Shown here: positions 34,234 through 41,462 of the stretch, piece by piece | How positions within the stretch are numbered: the stretch's first letter is position 1 | Layout: each line of letters begins with the position of its first letter | Assembly: GCA_963739085.1 (NCBI GenBank) | Contig: CAVTZA010000016.1 | Location: 1 to 64,000 of the forward strand | Length of the DNA: 64,000 bases | Source: DATFQE01 sp963739085 | Lineage (GTDB): Bacteria; Actinomycetota; Thermoleophilia; Gaiellales; Gaiellaceae | Reading direction: 5' to 3' | Program-made: the position numbers and the translations under genes | The notes under the pieces: model-generated | What the model saw: the letters and a program-made list of their open reading frames with translations, nothing else | Told to the model about the DNA's origin: nothing | The model's database searches: none

Positions 34234-35372
34234 GCGGCCAACTCCACCGCGCGCTTGGCGGCGTCGAGCATCGTAGGCTCGGTGTACAGATTGGGCGGGC
34301 TTGCCTCGGAGAGCAGGCGGCGGCCCTCCTCCGCGTTCGTCCCGTCCAGCCGGACGACGATCGGGTGCTCGATCGTCATCTGGCCGAGCGCCTGGAGGAT
34401 CCCGCGCGCGACCTCGTCACAGCGCGTAATGCCGCCGAAGATGTTGAAGAAGATCGACCTGACCTGCGGGTCGGTCGTGATCACCTCGAGCGCGTCCACG
34501 ACGCCCTGCGCGTCACCGCCGCCGCCGAGGTCGCAGAAGTTCGCCGGCTTGCCGCCGGCCAGGGCGATCACGTCCAGCGTCGACATGACGAGACCGGCAC
34601 CGTTGCCGAGGATCCCGACCTCGCCGTCGAGCTTCACGTACGTGACGCCCTTCTCACGTGCCAGAGCCTCCTGCGGGTCGGCAGCGGAGAGATCGCGCAT
34701 CTCGGCGATGTCGGCGTGCTTGTAGAGCGCGTTGTCGTCGACGGTGAACTTCGAGTCGAGCGCCTTGACCTCGCCCGTGGGCGTCACGATCAGCGGATTG
34801 ATCTCGCAGAGCATCGCGTCCGTACCGACGAACGCGTCGTAGAGGCGGGAGGCGATGGACGCGATCTGCTTCCCCTCGTTCGGGTCGTCGATGCGGGCGC
34901 CGTACAGGAGCCGCCGCGCATGGAACGGCTGGAAGCCGACGAGGGGGTCGACGTGCAGCCGGACGAGCGCGTCGGGACGCTCGGCCGCGACCTCCTCGAT
35001 GTCCACGCCGCCCTCCTTGGTGAACATGAAGAGCGGCTTCTTGGCCCCCCGGTCGAACGTGATCGAGAGGTAGTACTCCTTCTCGATGTCCGAGGCCTTC
35101 TCGATCCAGAGCCGGCGCACCACGTGGCCGCGGATGTCGAGGCCGAGCACTTCGTCGGCCCTGGCCTCGGCCTCGTCAGGGCCGTCGGCGAGCTTGATCC
35201 CGCCGGCCTTGCCGCGGCCACCTGTGAGCACCTGCGCCTTGACGACCACCTGGCCGCCGAGCTCCTCGGCGGCCGCACGAGCCTCCGCGGGTGTCTCCGC
35301 GACACGGCCGTCCGACACGGGGATGCCGAAGCGGCGGAAGAGCTCCTTGCCCTGATGCTCGTAGAGATCCAT
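34230..35372 (-). CDS. sucC: Succinyl-CoA synthetase beta subunit
   Basis: 380 aa. ATP-grasp domain (MDLYEHQGKELFRRFGIPVS; VVKAQVLTGGRGKAGGIKLA) and C-terminal ligase domain (GLVMSTLDVIALAGGKPANFCDLGGG; SIFFNIFGGITRCDEVARG). It makes the nucleotide triphosphate from succinyl-CoA. ATG 35372 was chosen by homology; the frame is open far upstream but without sense. First gene of its operon. Confidence 0.96.
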   Translation of the reverse strand: MDLYEHQGKELFRRFGIPVSDGRVAETPAEARAAAEELGGQVVVKAQVLTGGRGKAGGIKLADGPDEAEARADEVLGLDIRGHVVRRLWIEKASDIEKEYYLSITFDRGAKKPLFMFTKEGGVDIEEVAAERPDALVRLHVDPLVGFQPFHARRLLYGARIDDPNEGKQIASIASRLYDAFVGTDAMLCEINPLIVTPTGEVKALDSKFTVDDNALYKHADIAEMRDLSAADPQEALAREKGVTYVKLDGEVGILGNGAGLVMSTLDVIALAGGKPANFCDLGGGGDAQGVVDALEVITTDPQVRSIFFNIFGGITRCDEVARGILQALGQMTIEHPIVVRLDGTNAEEGRRLLSEASPPNLYTEPTMLDAAKRAVELAA

Positions 35373-35386
35373 CCCGGCGGCGGAGT

Positions 35387-35728
35387 CTAACCAGGCGGTC
35401 CCTGCCCCTCGAGCAGGGAACGCAGCGACTCCAGCCGCCGGTCCCATTCGGCGCCGAGCGCCGCCATCCACAAAGCGGCCGCCTCGAACGGCGCGGGCGT
35501 CAGCCGGTACGGCGCCTCCCGTCCCGCGCGCGCCGGTTCGACGAGCCCGGCTGCTCCAAGCGCCGCCAGGTGCTTGGCCACTGCCTGCCGCGACACCGGT
35601 AGGCAACGGGCGAGCTCGGTCTGGGTCAACGGGCCGCGCTCGGAGAGCAGCCGCGCGATCTGGCGCCGAGTGGGGTCGGCGAGGGCGGCGAAGACCGCCC
35701 CCGCCCTCTCGTCGAGCCCGCGCCTCAG
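35387..35728 (-). CDS. ArsR-family winged-helix repressor
   Basis: 113 aa from CTG 35728. The region FAALADPTRRQIARLLSERG (wing helix) and TQTELARCLPVSRQAVAKHL (recognition helix) are typical of the ArsR subgroup paired with SRPBCC proteins. The conserved N-terminus lies upstream of the first TTG (35629), and no ATG, GTG or TTG covers it. CTG 35728 overlaps the SRPBCC stop (CTGA), which fits coupled translation. The Cys metal box ELCVCDL is absent, so it is probably not a metal sensor. Confidence 0.75.
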   Translation of the reverse strand: MRRGLDERAGAVFAALADPTRRQIARLLSERGPLTQTELARCLPVSRQAVAKHLAALGAAGLVEPARAGREAPYRLTPAPFEAAALWMAALGAEWDRRLESLRSLLEGQGPPG

Positions 35729-36144
35729 GCTGCGGCTTTCTCGAGCAGGAACGCCCGCAGGTCGCCGAGCTCCTCGTCCCAGCCGTACTCGTTTCCTTGC
35801 CAGGAGCTGTCGCCCAGCTGGGCAAAGCCGGACTCGACCAGGGTGAGGCGAGTGCCGTTCGGAATCTCTTCGAGCCGGAACTCGACGAGGGTCGTCGGTC
35901 CTTCGCGATTCGACCGCCAGCGGTACGAGAACCGGCTGGGAGGATCAACGGCTTCGACCGTGATGCTCGTGGTGACGCCTAGGTTCTCCCAGCTCAACGT
36001 TCCTACGCCCCCCGGGCGCAGGTCGAGCTCGGCACCGGTGCCGAACCACCGCGCGATCTGGTCGGGCTCGGTGATCGCGGCCCACACAGTCTGTCGCGGT
36101 ACGCGAAACGTCATCTGCCGTTCGATCGTGTCCTGAATTGCCAT
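35725..36144 (-). CDS. SRPBCC/AHSA1-like domain protein
   Basis: 139 aa START-like fold: TFRVPRQTVWAAITEPDQIARWFG, GVGTLSWENLG, PPSRFSYRWRS, TLVEFRLEEIPNGTRLTLVESGF. It belongs to the activator-of-Hsp90/YndB-like group, which binds hydrophobic ligands. GGAGGCGTG precedes ATG 36144. It is divergent from nothing strong but shares a promoter region with twin palindromes and is coupled to the ArsR gene. A ligand-sensing module with ArsR is inferred. Confidence 0.8.
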   Translation of the reverse strand: MAIQDTIERQMTFRVPRQTVWAAITEPDQIARWFGTGAELDLRPGGVGTLSWENLGVTTSITVEAVDPPSRFSYRWRSNREGPTTLVEFRLEEIPNGTRLTLVESGFAQLGDSSWQGNEYGWDEELGDLRAFLLEKAAA

Positions 36145-36157
36145 CACGCCTCCTTGT

Positions 36158-36200
36158 GCAACTTGAGGGTTGCGCATCTTTATAGCAACCCGTGGGTTGC
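36158..36200. promoter_or_regulatory. Twin 16-bp palindromes: candidate ArsR operator
   Basis: GCAACTTGAGGGTTGC (36158-36173) and GCAACCCGTGGGTTGC (36185-36200) share the pattern GCAACnnGnGGGTTGC. The second has perfect 7-base arms around GT. Their centres are 27 bases apart, and they begin 14 bases before the SRPBCC ATG, with SRPBCC and ArsR downstream on the minus strand. This suits binding of an ArsR dimer pair and autorepression. Confidence 0.6.
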
Positions 36201-36295
36201 GCGTCAAGGAGGCATGACGAGAAACCTCGTCTCCCTCCGCGAGCGGCTGGACAGGTCCGTAGACTCGGGGACTAGCCACACAGGGAAGGAGAGCC

Positions 36296-36460
36296 ATGGC
36301 CGACGACACGACAACGCTCGCCGACGAAGAGCTCGTCACCGAGCCGACCTGGACGTCCGCCCCGAGCACGACCGCCGACACCGACGGCGACGACTCGGAC
36401 GACACCGATACGACCGATTCAGACTCAGGCGACGACGCCGACACGGTCGACGCGTTCTAG
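36296..36460 (+). CDS. Short acidic Asp/Thr-rich peptide beside a cupin hydroxylase
   Basis: 54 aa from ATG 36296, with AAGGAGA five to ten bases upstream. After an N-terminal 25 residues (MADDTTTLADEELVTEP...) it becomes a low-complexity Asp/Thr/Ser run and ends DTVDAF; 16 of 54 residues are Asp and 13 are Thr. The reading frame ends at TAG 36458-36460, just as the cupin frame becomes open. Two readings are possible: a substrate/precursor peptide of the neighbouring Fe(II)/2OG-type cupin, or the true N-terminus of that cupin cut off by a +1 error. Both are plausible from this sequence. Confidence 0.55.
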   Translation: MADDTTTLADEELVTEPTWTSAPSTTADTDGDDSDDTDTTDSDSGDDADTVDAF

Positions 36461-37658
36461 CGCCGCGAGCGCAACCGCGCTCGCACGCTGCATCGAGCCG
36501 ACCGACGCGGCCGAGTTCCGAGCCGACTACTGGGAGACCCGGCCGCTGCTGGTCCGAAGAGACCAGCCGGGCCGCTACGACGATCTGCTCTCCGAGCAGG
36601 AAGTCGAGCGACTGGTGTGCGAGACGGGCATTCGCTTTCCCGCCTTTCGCCTGGTCAAGGAGGGCGCCAAGCTCGACGTCGCCGACTACACGGTCGACGT
36701 GCCCTGGCGGCCGGTGCCGTTCTCGCGCAGCGTGGATGTCGAGCGCGTGCTGGCCGAGTTCGAGGCCGGCGCCACGATCGTGATCCAAGGACTGCACCTC
36801 AATCGGGCAGAGACCGCCTCGTTCTGCCGCGCCCTCGAGGGCGCACTCGACCACGCGGTGCAGGCGAACGCGTACTACACCCCGCGCGGCTCGCAAGGGC
36901 TCGCGGTCCACCACGACACGCACGACGTGTTCGTCCTCCAGATCGCCGGCGAGAAGCGCTGGCTCGTCTACGAGCCGGTGCTCGACCTGCCCTTGAAGGA
37001 GCAGCGCTACAAACCCGAGCTTGGCGGCCCCGGCGCGCCGGTGATCGACACGGTTCTCGGCCCCGGCGACACCCTCTATCTCCCGCGAGGCTGGCTCCAC
37101 GAGGCCCGGACCTCGGAGGTCGACTCGCTCCATCTCACGGTCGGGATCAACGTCTACACCTGGCTGGACGCTTTCCACGACGCCCTCGGCGAGGTGGAGG
37201 AAGAGCTGGCGTTCCGGCGATCCGTCGACGGAGAAGAGCCCGCGCCGACCGAGCTGCTGGAGCTGCTGGCCGAGCGAGTCTCGTCGGCGGGGGACGTCTC
37301 CCGCCGCAAGGAGGCGCGGCTCGAGCGGCGGCGTCGGCCCGTCCTCGACGGGCAGGTCAGTCAGCTGCGCGCGCTTGACGGGCTGACCGCCTCGACCGAG
37401 GTGGAGCTGCGTCCGACCGCGCTTGCAGCGCTCGAGGCCGAGGGCGAGGCGCTCACTCTCTCCTTCCACGGCAAGCGACTGCTCCTCCCGTCGCGCCTCG
37501 CGGCCGAAGCCGAGTTCGTGGTCGCGGCGGACCGGCCGTTCACGGCAGCCGACCTCCCGGGCAGCCTCGACGAGGCGGGTCGCCTCGTGCTCGTTCGGCG
37601 CCTGGTTCGCGAAGGCCTGCTGCGGCTTACGGTCCCGAACGGGTCCGCCGGGCCGTGA
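36459..37658 (+). CDS. Cupin-4/JmjC-type hydroxylase-like protein
   Basis: A JmjC-like cupin of the ROXA/MINA53 group (Fe(II)- and 2-oxoglutarate-dependent hydroxylases). Conserved N-terminus FRADYWETRPLLVRRDQPG, metal site in VHHDTHDVFVLQIAGEKRW (HxD) and the distal His in LYLPRGWLHEA. A winged-helix-like C-terminal region follows. About 400 aa are readable from 36459, but there is no ATG, GTG or TTG before 36615 that would include the conserved N-terminus. Either translation enters from the acidic upstream frame by a +1 shift near 36458, or an unusual start is used. The target is unknown; relatives hydroxylate ribosomal proteins, and a peptide substrate is possible here. Confidence 0.75.
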   Translation, partial: SAASATALARCIEPTDAAEFRADYWETRPLLVRRDQPGRYDDLLSEQEVERLVCETGIRFPAFRLVKEGAKLDVADYTVDVPWRPVPFSRSVDVERVLAEFEAGATIVIQGLHLNRAETASFCRALEGALDHAVQANAYYTPRGSQGLAVHHDTHDVFVLQIAGEKRWLVYEPVLDLPLKEQRYKPELGGPGAPVIDTVLGPGDTLYLPRGWLHEARTSEVDSLHLTVGINVYTWLDAFHDALGEVEEELAFRRSVDGEEPAPTELLELLAERVSSAGDVSRRKEARLERRRRPVLDGQVSQLRALDGLTASTEVELRPTALAALEAEGEALTLSFHGKRLLLPSRLAAEAEFVVAADRPFTAADLPGSLDEAGRLVLVRRLVREGLLRLTVPNGSAGP

Positions 37659-38523
37659 CGACGTAGCGCCGCGGCCGCCTGAGCTCCTCCGCGCTGCACG
37701 TCAGATGAACGAGCTCGCCGAGCTGCTCGCGTACGTCGACCTCCTCGATGCCGCGGCCACGAGCGGCGAGGGCCACGGTCCAGACGCCGTCCTCCTGCCG
37801 GTGTGCGGCCACGACCCTGAGGTCGTCGAGCCCGAGCAGCCCGGTGTCGAGCCTCACCGCGCGCTCCGCCGCCTGGACGGCGAACGGGTAGCACGAGCGG
37901 CCGCGATACGGGTCGACATCGATCCGCCCGGCGAGGAGCTCGTCCAGGACCGAGGCCGCGCCGGGACCGTCGAGGCGCCCGTAGTAGAGGCCGTATGGCA
38001 GGCACACGAGGTTGCCCGCAAACCGATCTCCGCCCACGTGCGTCGACTGCCACACCCAGTCTGTGTCGACCTCGTCCGCCAGCGCGTCGTAGAGTGGCCG
38101 GCCGTGGCGCGCACAGCACGGGTCGTGCTTGCCGTGAGTGCACACGAGCAGCAACGGGTGGTCGACCGGGTCCCCGGCTCCACCGGCGAGATCCACGCGC
38201 GTGAGGTCGTGGTAGTGCTCGAAGTCGACGCGCCGAAGCCCGACCTGCGTCTCGCGGGAGGTGGCGGAATATGCGACCAGGCCGGAGACCCCGCGGCGCA
38301 GCCTGCTGCGGATGAAGAGCAGCCGCGTTCGCGGCCGGGCGGCCTGCTGCTCGCGGAGGTGGTTCTTGACCTGCTCGGTGAGCCCGCTGCCCGCGAACGC
38401 GTCGTGGCTCCACAGCGACCGGTACTCGACGAGGAGCCAGTGGTCGACCCGGCTGGCCGTGGCGTAGAGCGGCTCGTCGTGTGCCCGCGACTCGTCGGCG
38501 CAGAACGGCCTACTTTGCGGCAT
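37627..38523 (-). CDS. Sucrase/ferredoxin-like family protein (thioredoxin-fold)
   Basis: 298 aa with the family's Cys pattern: PFCADESR at the start, VCTHGKHDPCCARHG at about residue 145, then STHVGGDRFAGNLVCLPYG. These Cys residues resemble thioredoxin-like [2Fe-2S] ferredoxins. The name 'sucrase' is historical. It is convergent with the cupin gene, overlapping by 32 bases, so a shared function is only a guess (an electron donor to the cupin is possible). It overlaps the carboxylase end by 14 bases. Confidence 0.78.
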   Translation of the reverse strand: MPQSRPFCADESRAHDEPLYATASRVDHWLLVEYRSLWSHDAFAGSGLTEQVKNHLREQQAARPRTRLLFIRSRLRRGVSGLVAYSATSRETQVGLRRVDFEHYHDLTRVDLAGGAGDPVDHPLLLVCTHGKHDPCCARHGRPLYDALADEVDTDWVWQSTHVGGDRFAGNLVCLPYGLYYGRLDGPGAASVLDELLAGRIDVDPYRGRSCYPFAVQAAERAVRLDTGLLGLDDLRVVAAHRQEDGVWTVALAARGRGIEEVDVREQLGELVHLTCSAEELRRPRRYVVTARRTRSGP

Positions 38524-40321
38524 CGCCCTCCTGGCGAACCACGCAGATCACCTGCCCTGTCGCGACGGGCTCACCCGCGCCTACGGAGAGCTCCGTCACG
38601 ACGCCCGCGCGGTGTGCGGTGATCTCGTTCTCCATCTTCATGGCCTCGACGACGCACAGGACCTGTCCCGGCGAGACCTCGTCTCCTTCGGCGACCTCGA
38701 CCGAGAGAACGGTGCCCTGCATCGGACTGACGATGGCGTCGCGGGCGGCGGCGTGCCCGCCTCCGGCACGCTCGCGCTCGCGCCGCCGCCGCGCGAGCTC
38801 CGCGTGCGGCGGCTCGGGTACGAGAAGCCTCACGTCGTAGCGGCGGCCGTCGACCTCGGCGCTCACCACGTGCTCCGATGATGAGCGCCCGCGGCTGCCG
38901 TCCGAGCCGGTGTCTATCGTTGTTGTCCTATGAGACAACTGATCCGACAACTCCTGCGCACGTCGCGCCAGCTCTTCCGACTCGACGACGCCATGGCAGG
39001 TCTCGCCTCCGACGAAGCACGGATGCTCGAACAGCGCGAGATGGAAGCCAACGAGAGTCGTGATCCCGCCGATCTCGTACTCGTCGAGAGCGCGCAGCAT
39101 CCGCCGCCGCGCCCGCTCGCGGTCGACATCGTGTACGCAGAGCTTCGCGATCATCGGGTCGTAGAGGCCGCTGATCTCGCTTCCCGCCTCGACACCCGAG
39201 TCCACGCGCACGCCGGGCCCACCCGGCTCCCGGTAGCTCGTGATCCGCCCCGGCGCGGGCAAGAAGCCTTGAGCGACGTCCTCGGCGTTGATACGGCACT
39301 CGAACGCGTGTCCATGCAAACGGACGTCCTCCTGGCGCAGCCATAGCGGCTCACCCGCCGCGATCAACACCTGCTCGCGCACCAGGTCGAGGCCTGTGAC
39401 GAGCTCGGTGACGGTGTGCTCCACCTGGATCCGGGTATTCATCTCGAGGAAGAAGTACTCGCCCTCCCTCGAGAGGAGGCCCTCGATCGTGCCGGCGGAG
39501 CGATACCCCACTGCACGGGCAGCGTCGACCGCGATCTCGCCGACCCTCGCTCGAAGAGCGTCGTCGACTGCCGGCGACGGCGTCTCCTCGACGAGCTTCT
39601 GGTGGCGTCGCTGGATCGTGCAGTCGCGCTCGCCGAGGTGGATCACGTTGCCGTGAGCATCGGCAAGGACCTGCACCTCGACGTGCCTGGGATCCTCGAG
39701 GTAGCGCTCGACGTAGACCGCAGCGTCCGAGAAGTAAGCCTCGCCCTCGCGGCGCGCCGACTCGAACGCCCGGTCCGCCTCCTCGGCCGTCCGGACGACC
39801 TTGAGGCCCTTGCCGCCGCCGCCGGCGGAGGCCTTGATGGCGATCGGCCAGCCGATCTCGTCGCCAAGCCGGATCACCTCGTCGGCCGAATCCACCGGCT
39901 CGGTCGTGCCCGGGATGATCGGCACCCCGGCCGCCTGCATCCGATCGCGCGCCGAGACCTTCGAGCCCATCACCTCGATTGCCTCCGGCGGCGGCCCGAT
40001 CCAGACGATCCCCGCCTCGGCGCACGCCCGAGCGAACGCCGCGTTCTCGGCGAGGAAGCCGTAGCCCGGATGGATCGCTTCGGCGCCCGCGCGCAGAGCC
40101 GTCTCGATGATGCGCTCGCCGACGAGGTAGCTCTCGGAGGCCGGGCCGGCGCCGATCAGGAACGCCTCGTCCGCGCGACGGATGTGCAGCGCATTCCGAT
40201 CGGCCTCCGAGTAGACGGCGACCGTTCCGACGCCGAGCTCGCGCAGCGTCCGGAAGATCCGGACGGCGATTTCGCCGCGGTTCGCTACTAGGACCTTGGA
40301 GAAGACGGCCACCGGCCGCAT
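38510..40321 (-). CDS. Acyl-CoA carboxylase biotin carboxylase/BCCP fusion subunit
   Basis: 603 aa alpha subunit of acetyl/propionyl-CoA carboxylase. Biotin carboxylase domain: KVLVANRGEIAVRIFRTL, HPGYGFLAENAAFA, IKASAGGGGKGLK and FLEMNTRIQVEHTVTE. The C-terminal carrier has the biotin Lys in VVEAMKMENEI. The matching carboxyltransferase is at 43276-44850. ATG 40321 is preferred over the ATG at 40336, which would overlap the divergent pgsA start. Confidence 0.93.
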   Translation of the reverse strand: MRPVAVFSKVLVANRGEIAVRIFRTLRELGVGTVAVYSEADRNALHIRRADEAFLIGAGPASESYLVGERIIETALRAGAEAIHPGYGFLAENAAFARACAEAGIVWIGPPPEAIEVMGSKVSARDRMQAAGVPIIPGTTEPVDSADEVIRLGDEIGWPIAIKASAGGGGKGLKVVRTAEEADRAFESARREGEAYFSDAAVYVERYLEDPRHVEVQVLADAHGNVIHLGERDCTIQRRHQKLVEETPSPAVDDALRARVGEIAVDAARAVGYRSAGTIEGLLSREGEYFFLEMNTRIQVEHTVTELVTGLDLVREQVLIAAGEPLWLRQEDVRLHGHAFECRINAEDVAQGFLPAPGRITSYREPGGPGVRVDSGVEAGSEISGLYDPMIAKLCVHDVDRERARRRMLRALDEYEIGGITTLVGFHLALFEHPCFVGGETCHGVVESEELARRAQELSDQLSHRTTTIDTGSDGSRGRSSSEHVVSAEVDGRRYDVRLLVPEPPHAELARRRRERERAGGGHAAARDAIVSPMQGTVLSVEVAEGDEVSPGQVLCVVEAMKMENEITAHRAGVVTELSVGAGEPVATGQVICVVRQEGDAAK

Positions 40322-40334
40322 ATTCTCCCCGCGC
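40321..40334 (+). promoter_or_regulatory. Compact divergent promoter; -10 element for leaderless pgsA
   Basis: Only 13 bases separate the ATG codons of the carboxylase (40321, minus) and pgsA (40335, plus). TATTCT at 40321-40326 ends eight bases before the pgsA ATG, the leaderless spacing seen elsewhere in this window. No Shine-Dalgarno is possible for pgsA here. Confidence 0.45.
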
Positions 40335-40928
40335 ATGACCGTTGCCGATCAGCTGACCGTCGCCCGCATCTGTGCGGCACCGGTGATCGTCCTCCTGTAC
40401 GTGGTCGACTTCGCCAACCACGACTACTGGGCGACCGCTCTGTTCGCGGTCGCGATGTCAACGGACTGGCTCGACGGGCGGCTGGCGCGGCGTAGCGGCC
40501 GGACGTCTGCGCTCGGCTCGCTCCTGGACCCGATCGCGGACAAGGTGCTGGTGCTCTCGGTGCTGATCGTCCTGATCGAGCCGCCGTTCCCGGGCTGGAT
40601 GGTCGCCGCGATCGTGGCGCGCGAGTTCCTGGTCTCCGGGCTCCGGCTGGCGGCGCTCGAGCGCGGCGTCGTCCTGCAGGCGCGTGACCTCGGCAAGCTC
40701 AAAACCTGGTCGCAGGCCGTGGCGGCCGGCGTGGGCGGGCTGGCGGCAGCAGGAGCGTTCGACGATGCGTTCGCGTGGTGGGCCCTGCTCGTGGCGTTGA
40801 TCCTGACGTGGGTGTCGGGCCTGGACTACGCGCGGTTGGCGCCGGGGCTCCTGCGGGCGAAACCGGGCACCCAGGGCGGCAGCGCCTCCCTCGCGGGCAG
40901 CCCGGCTGTGCGCCAGCGGCTTTCGTAG
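40335..40928 (+). CDS. pgsA: CDP-diacylglycerol-glycerol-3-phosphate 3-phosphatidyltransferase
   Basis: 197 aa. The CDP-alcohol phosphotransferase motif is STDWLDGRLARRSGRTSALG followed by SLLDPIADK (DGxxAR-x8-GxxxDxxxD). Four to five membrane helices follow, ending WALLVALILTWVSGLDYARL. It makes phosphatidylglycerol phosphate for membrane lipid. The C-terminal 25 residues after about APGLLRAK are poorly conserved and overlap an antisense small gene. Confidence 0.88.
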   Translation: MTVADQLTVARICAAPVIVLLYVVDFANHDYWATALFAVAMSTDWLDGRLARRSGRTSALGSLLDPIADKVLVLSVLIVLIEPPFPGWMVAAIVAREFLVSGLRLAALERGVVLQARDLGKLKTWSQAVAAGVGGLAAAGAFDDAFAWWALLVALILTWVSGLDYARLAPGLLRAKPGTQGGSASLAGSPAVRQRLS

Positions 40929-41023
40929 GGCCCGGGCGGGCGCTCCTCGCGTAAGCGTCGGAGAGCGAGCTCGAGCGCACGCCGCTCGCCGTCTTCGGGT
41001 CGCGGGTCGATCTCGACGTCCAC
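40826..41023 (-). CDS. Possible small acyl-CoA carboxylase epsilon-like protein
   Basis: 65 aa from GTG 41023: VDVEIDPRPEDGERRALELA, then LRRLREERPPGPYESRWRTAGL, then a less regular tail that overlaps the end of pgsA on the other strand by about 100 bases. The acidic start and a terminal W-R-x-A-G-L resemble acyl-CoA carboxylase epsilon subunits, and both carboxylase subunits lie within 4 kb. The overlap with pgsA makes the true C-terminus doubtful. Confidence 0.45.
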   Translation of the reverse strand: MDVEIDPRPEDGERRALELALRRLREERPPGPYESRWRTAGLPAREALPPWVPGFARRSPGANRA

Positions 41024-41181
41024 GGATCGGAGCCTAAAGGCCCGCCGACTCCGGCCGAAGAAGATCATGTGACCAGGCGTGCCGGCTGGATGGTGCACTC
41101 GTCCGCTACGGCGTCGCGCTAGCCAAGCTCGACGGGCGGTATCGGGAGCGCTTCGCGAGGGCCGTCGGCCGCTCGCCGAGA

Positions 41182-41286
41182 CCGGTTTGGCCTGATTTTC
41201 AGGGGCTTCCCTCGAACCGGGTAATCAGCCTGGAAAACGCCGAATCACCTTTTAGGGTGATGGCCCGGGCACCCCGCCGGGGAACA
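41182..41286 (+). ncRNA. Structured leader upstream of the small membrane protein and GGDEF/HD-GYP gene
   Basis: In 300 bases without a confident gene, several stems are visible: CCGGTT (41182)/AACCGG (41215-41220), CCTGA (41191)/TCAGG (41203), an alternative CTGATT (41192)/AATCAG (41223-41228), and ATCACC (41244)/GGTGAT (41256-41261) with a TTTTAG loop. CCTGA/TCAGG and CTGATT/AATCAG cannot form together, as in a switching RNA. It matches no riboswitch consensus that I recall. A cyclic dinucleotide link is only suggested by the downstream gene. The rest of 41024-41181 shows no gene. Confidence 0.4.
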
Positions 41287-41321
41287 ATCGCTTGGTCCGA
41301 TACCGCCTCGGGAGGTCCGCA

Positions 41322-41438
41322 GTGTTGGAGTGGAATCCGCGTTTGTTCTCGCTACTGGCGTTGATCGCGCTGCTCGTGGTCGCGCTCGCCGGCGGCTGGT
41401 CAGATCTCTTCTCGCCCACCTACTACTGGGAGTGGTAG
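41322..41438 (+). CDS. 38-residue membrane protein
   Basis: GTG 41322 to TAG 41438, with GGGAGG seven bases upstream. The sequence is one hydrophobic helix (LFSLLALIALLVVALAGG) followed by WSDLFSPTYYWEW, rich in Trp and Tyr. The aromatic tail probably sits at the membrane surface. It is 24 bases before the GGDEF/HD-GYP gene, so they are probably co-transcribed. No family is known to me. Confidence 0.6.
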   Translation: MLEWNPRLFSLLALIALLVVALAGGWSDLFSPTYYWEW

Positions 41439-41462
41439 ACCGGCTGGTCTGAGGGGAGAGCC

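Noticed and set aside
36214..36300. ATG right after AAGGAGGC near 36206 as a small plus-strand gene
   Set aside because: The Shine-Dalgarno is only one base from ATG, too close for initiation, and the frame is Arg-rich and unlike a protein. It lies in the operator region of the ArsR/SRPBCC pair.
41182..41286. Known riboswitch (c-di-GMP or c-di-AMP) as identity of the leader
   Set aside because: The conserved cores I know for those classes are not seen, so I report only a structured leader.
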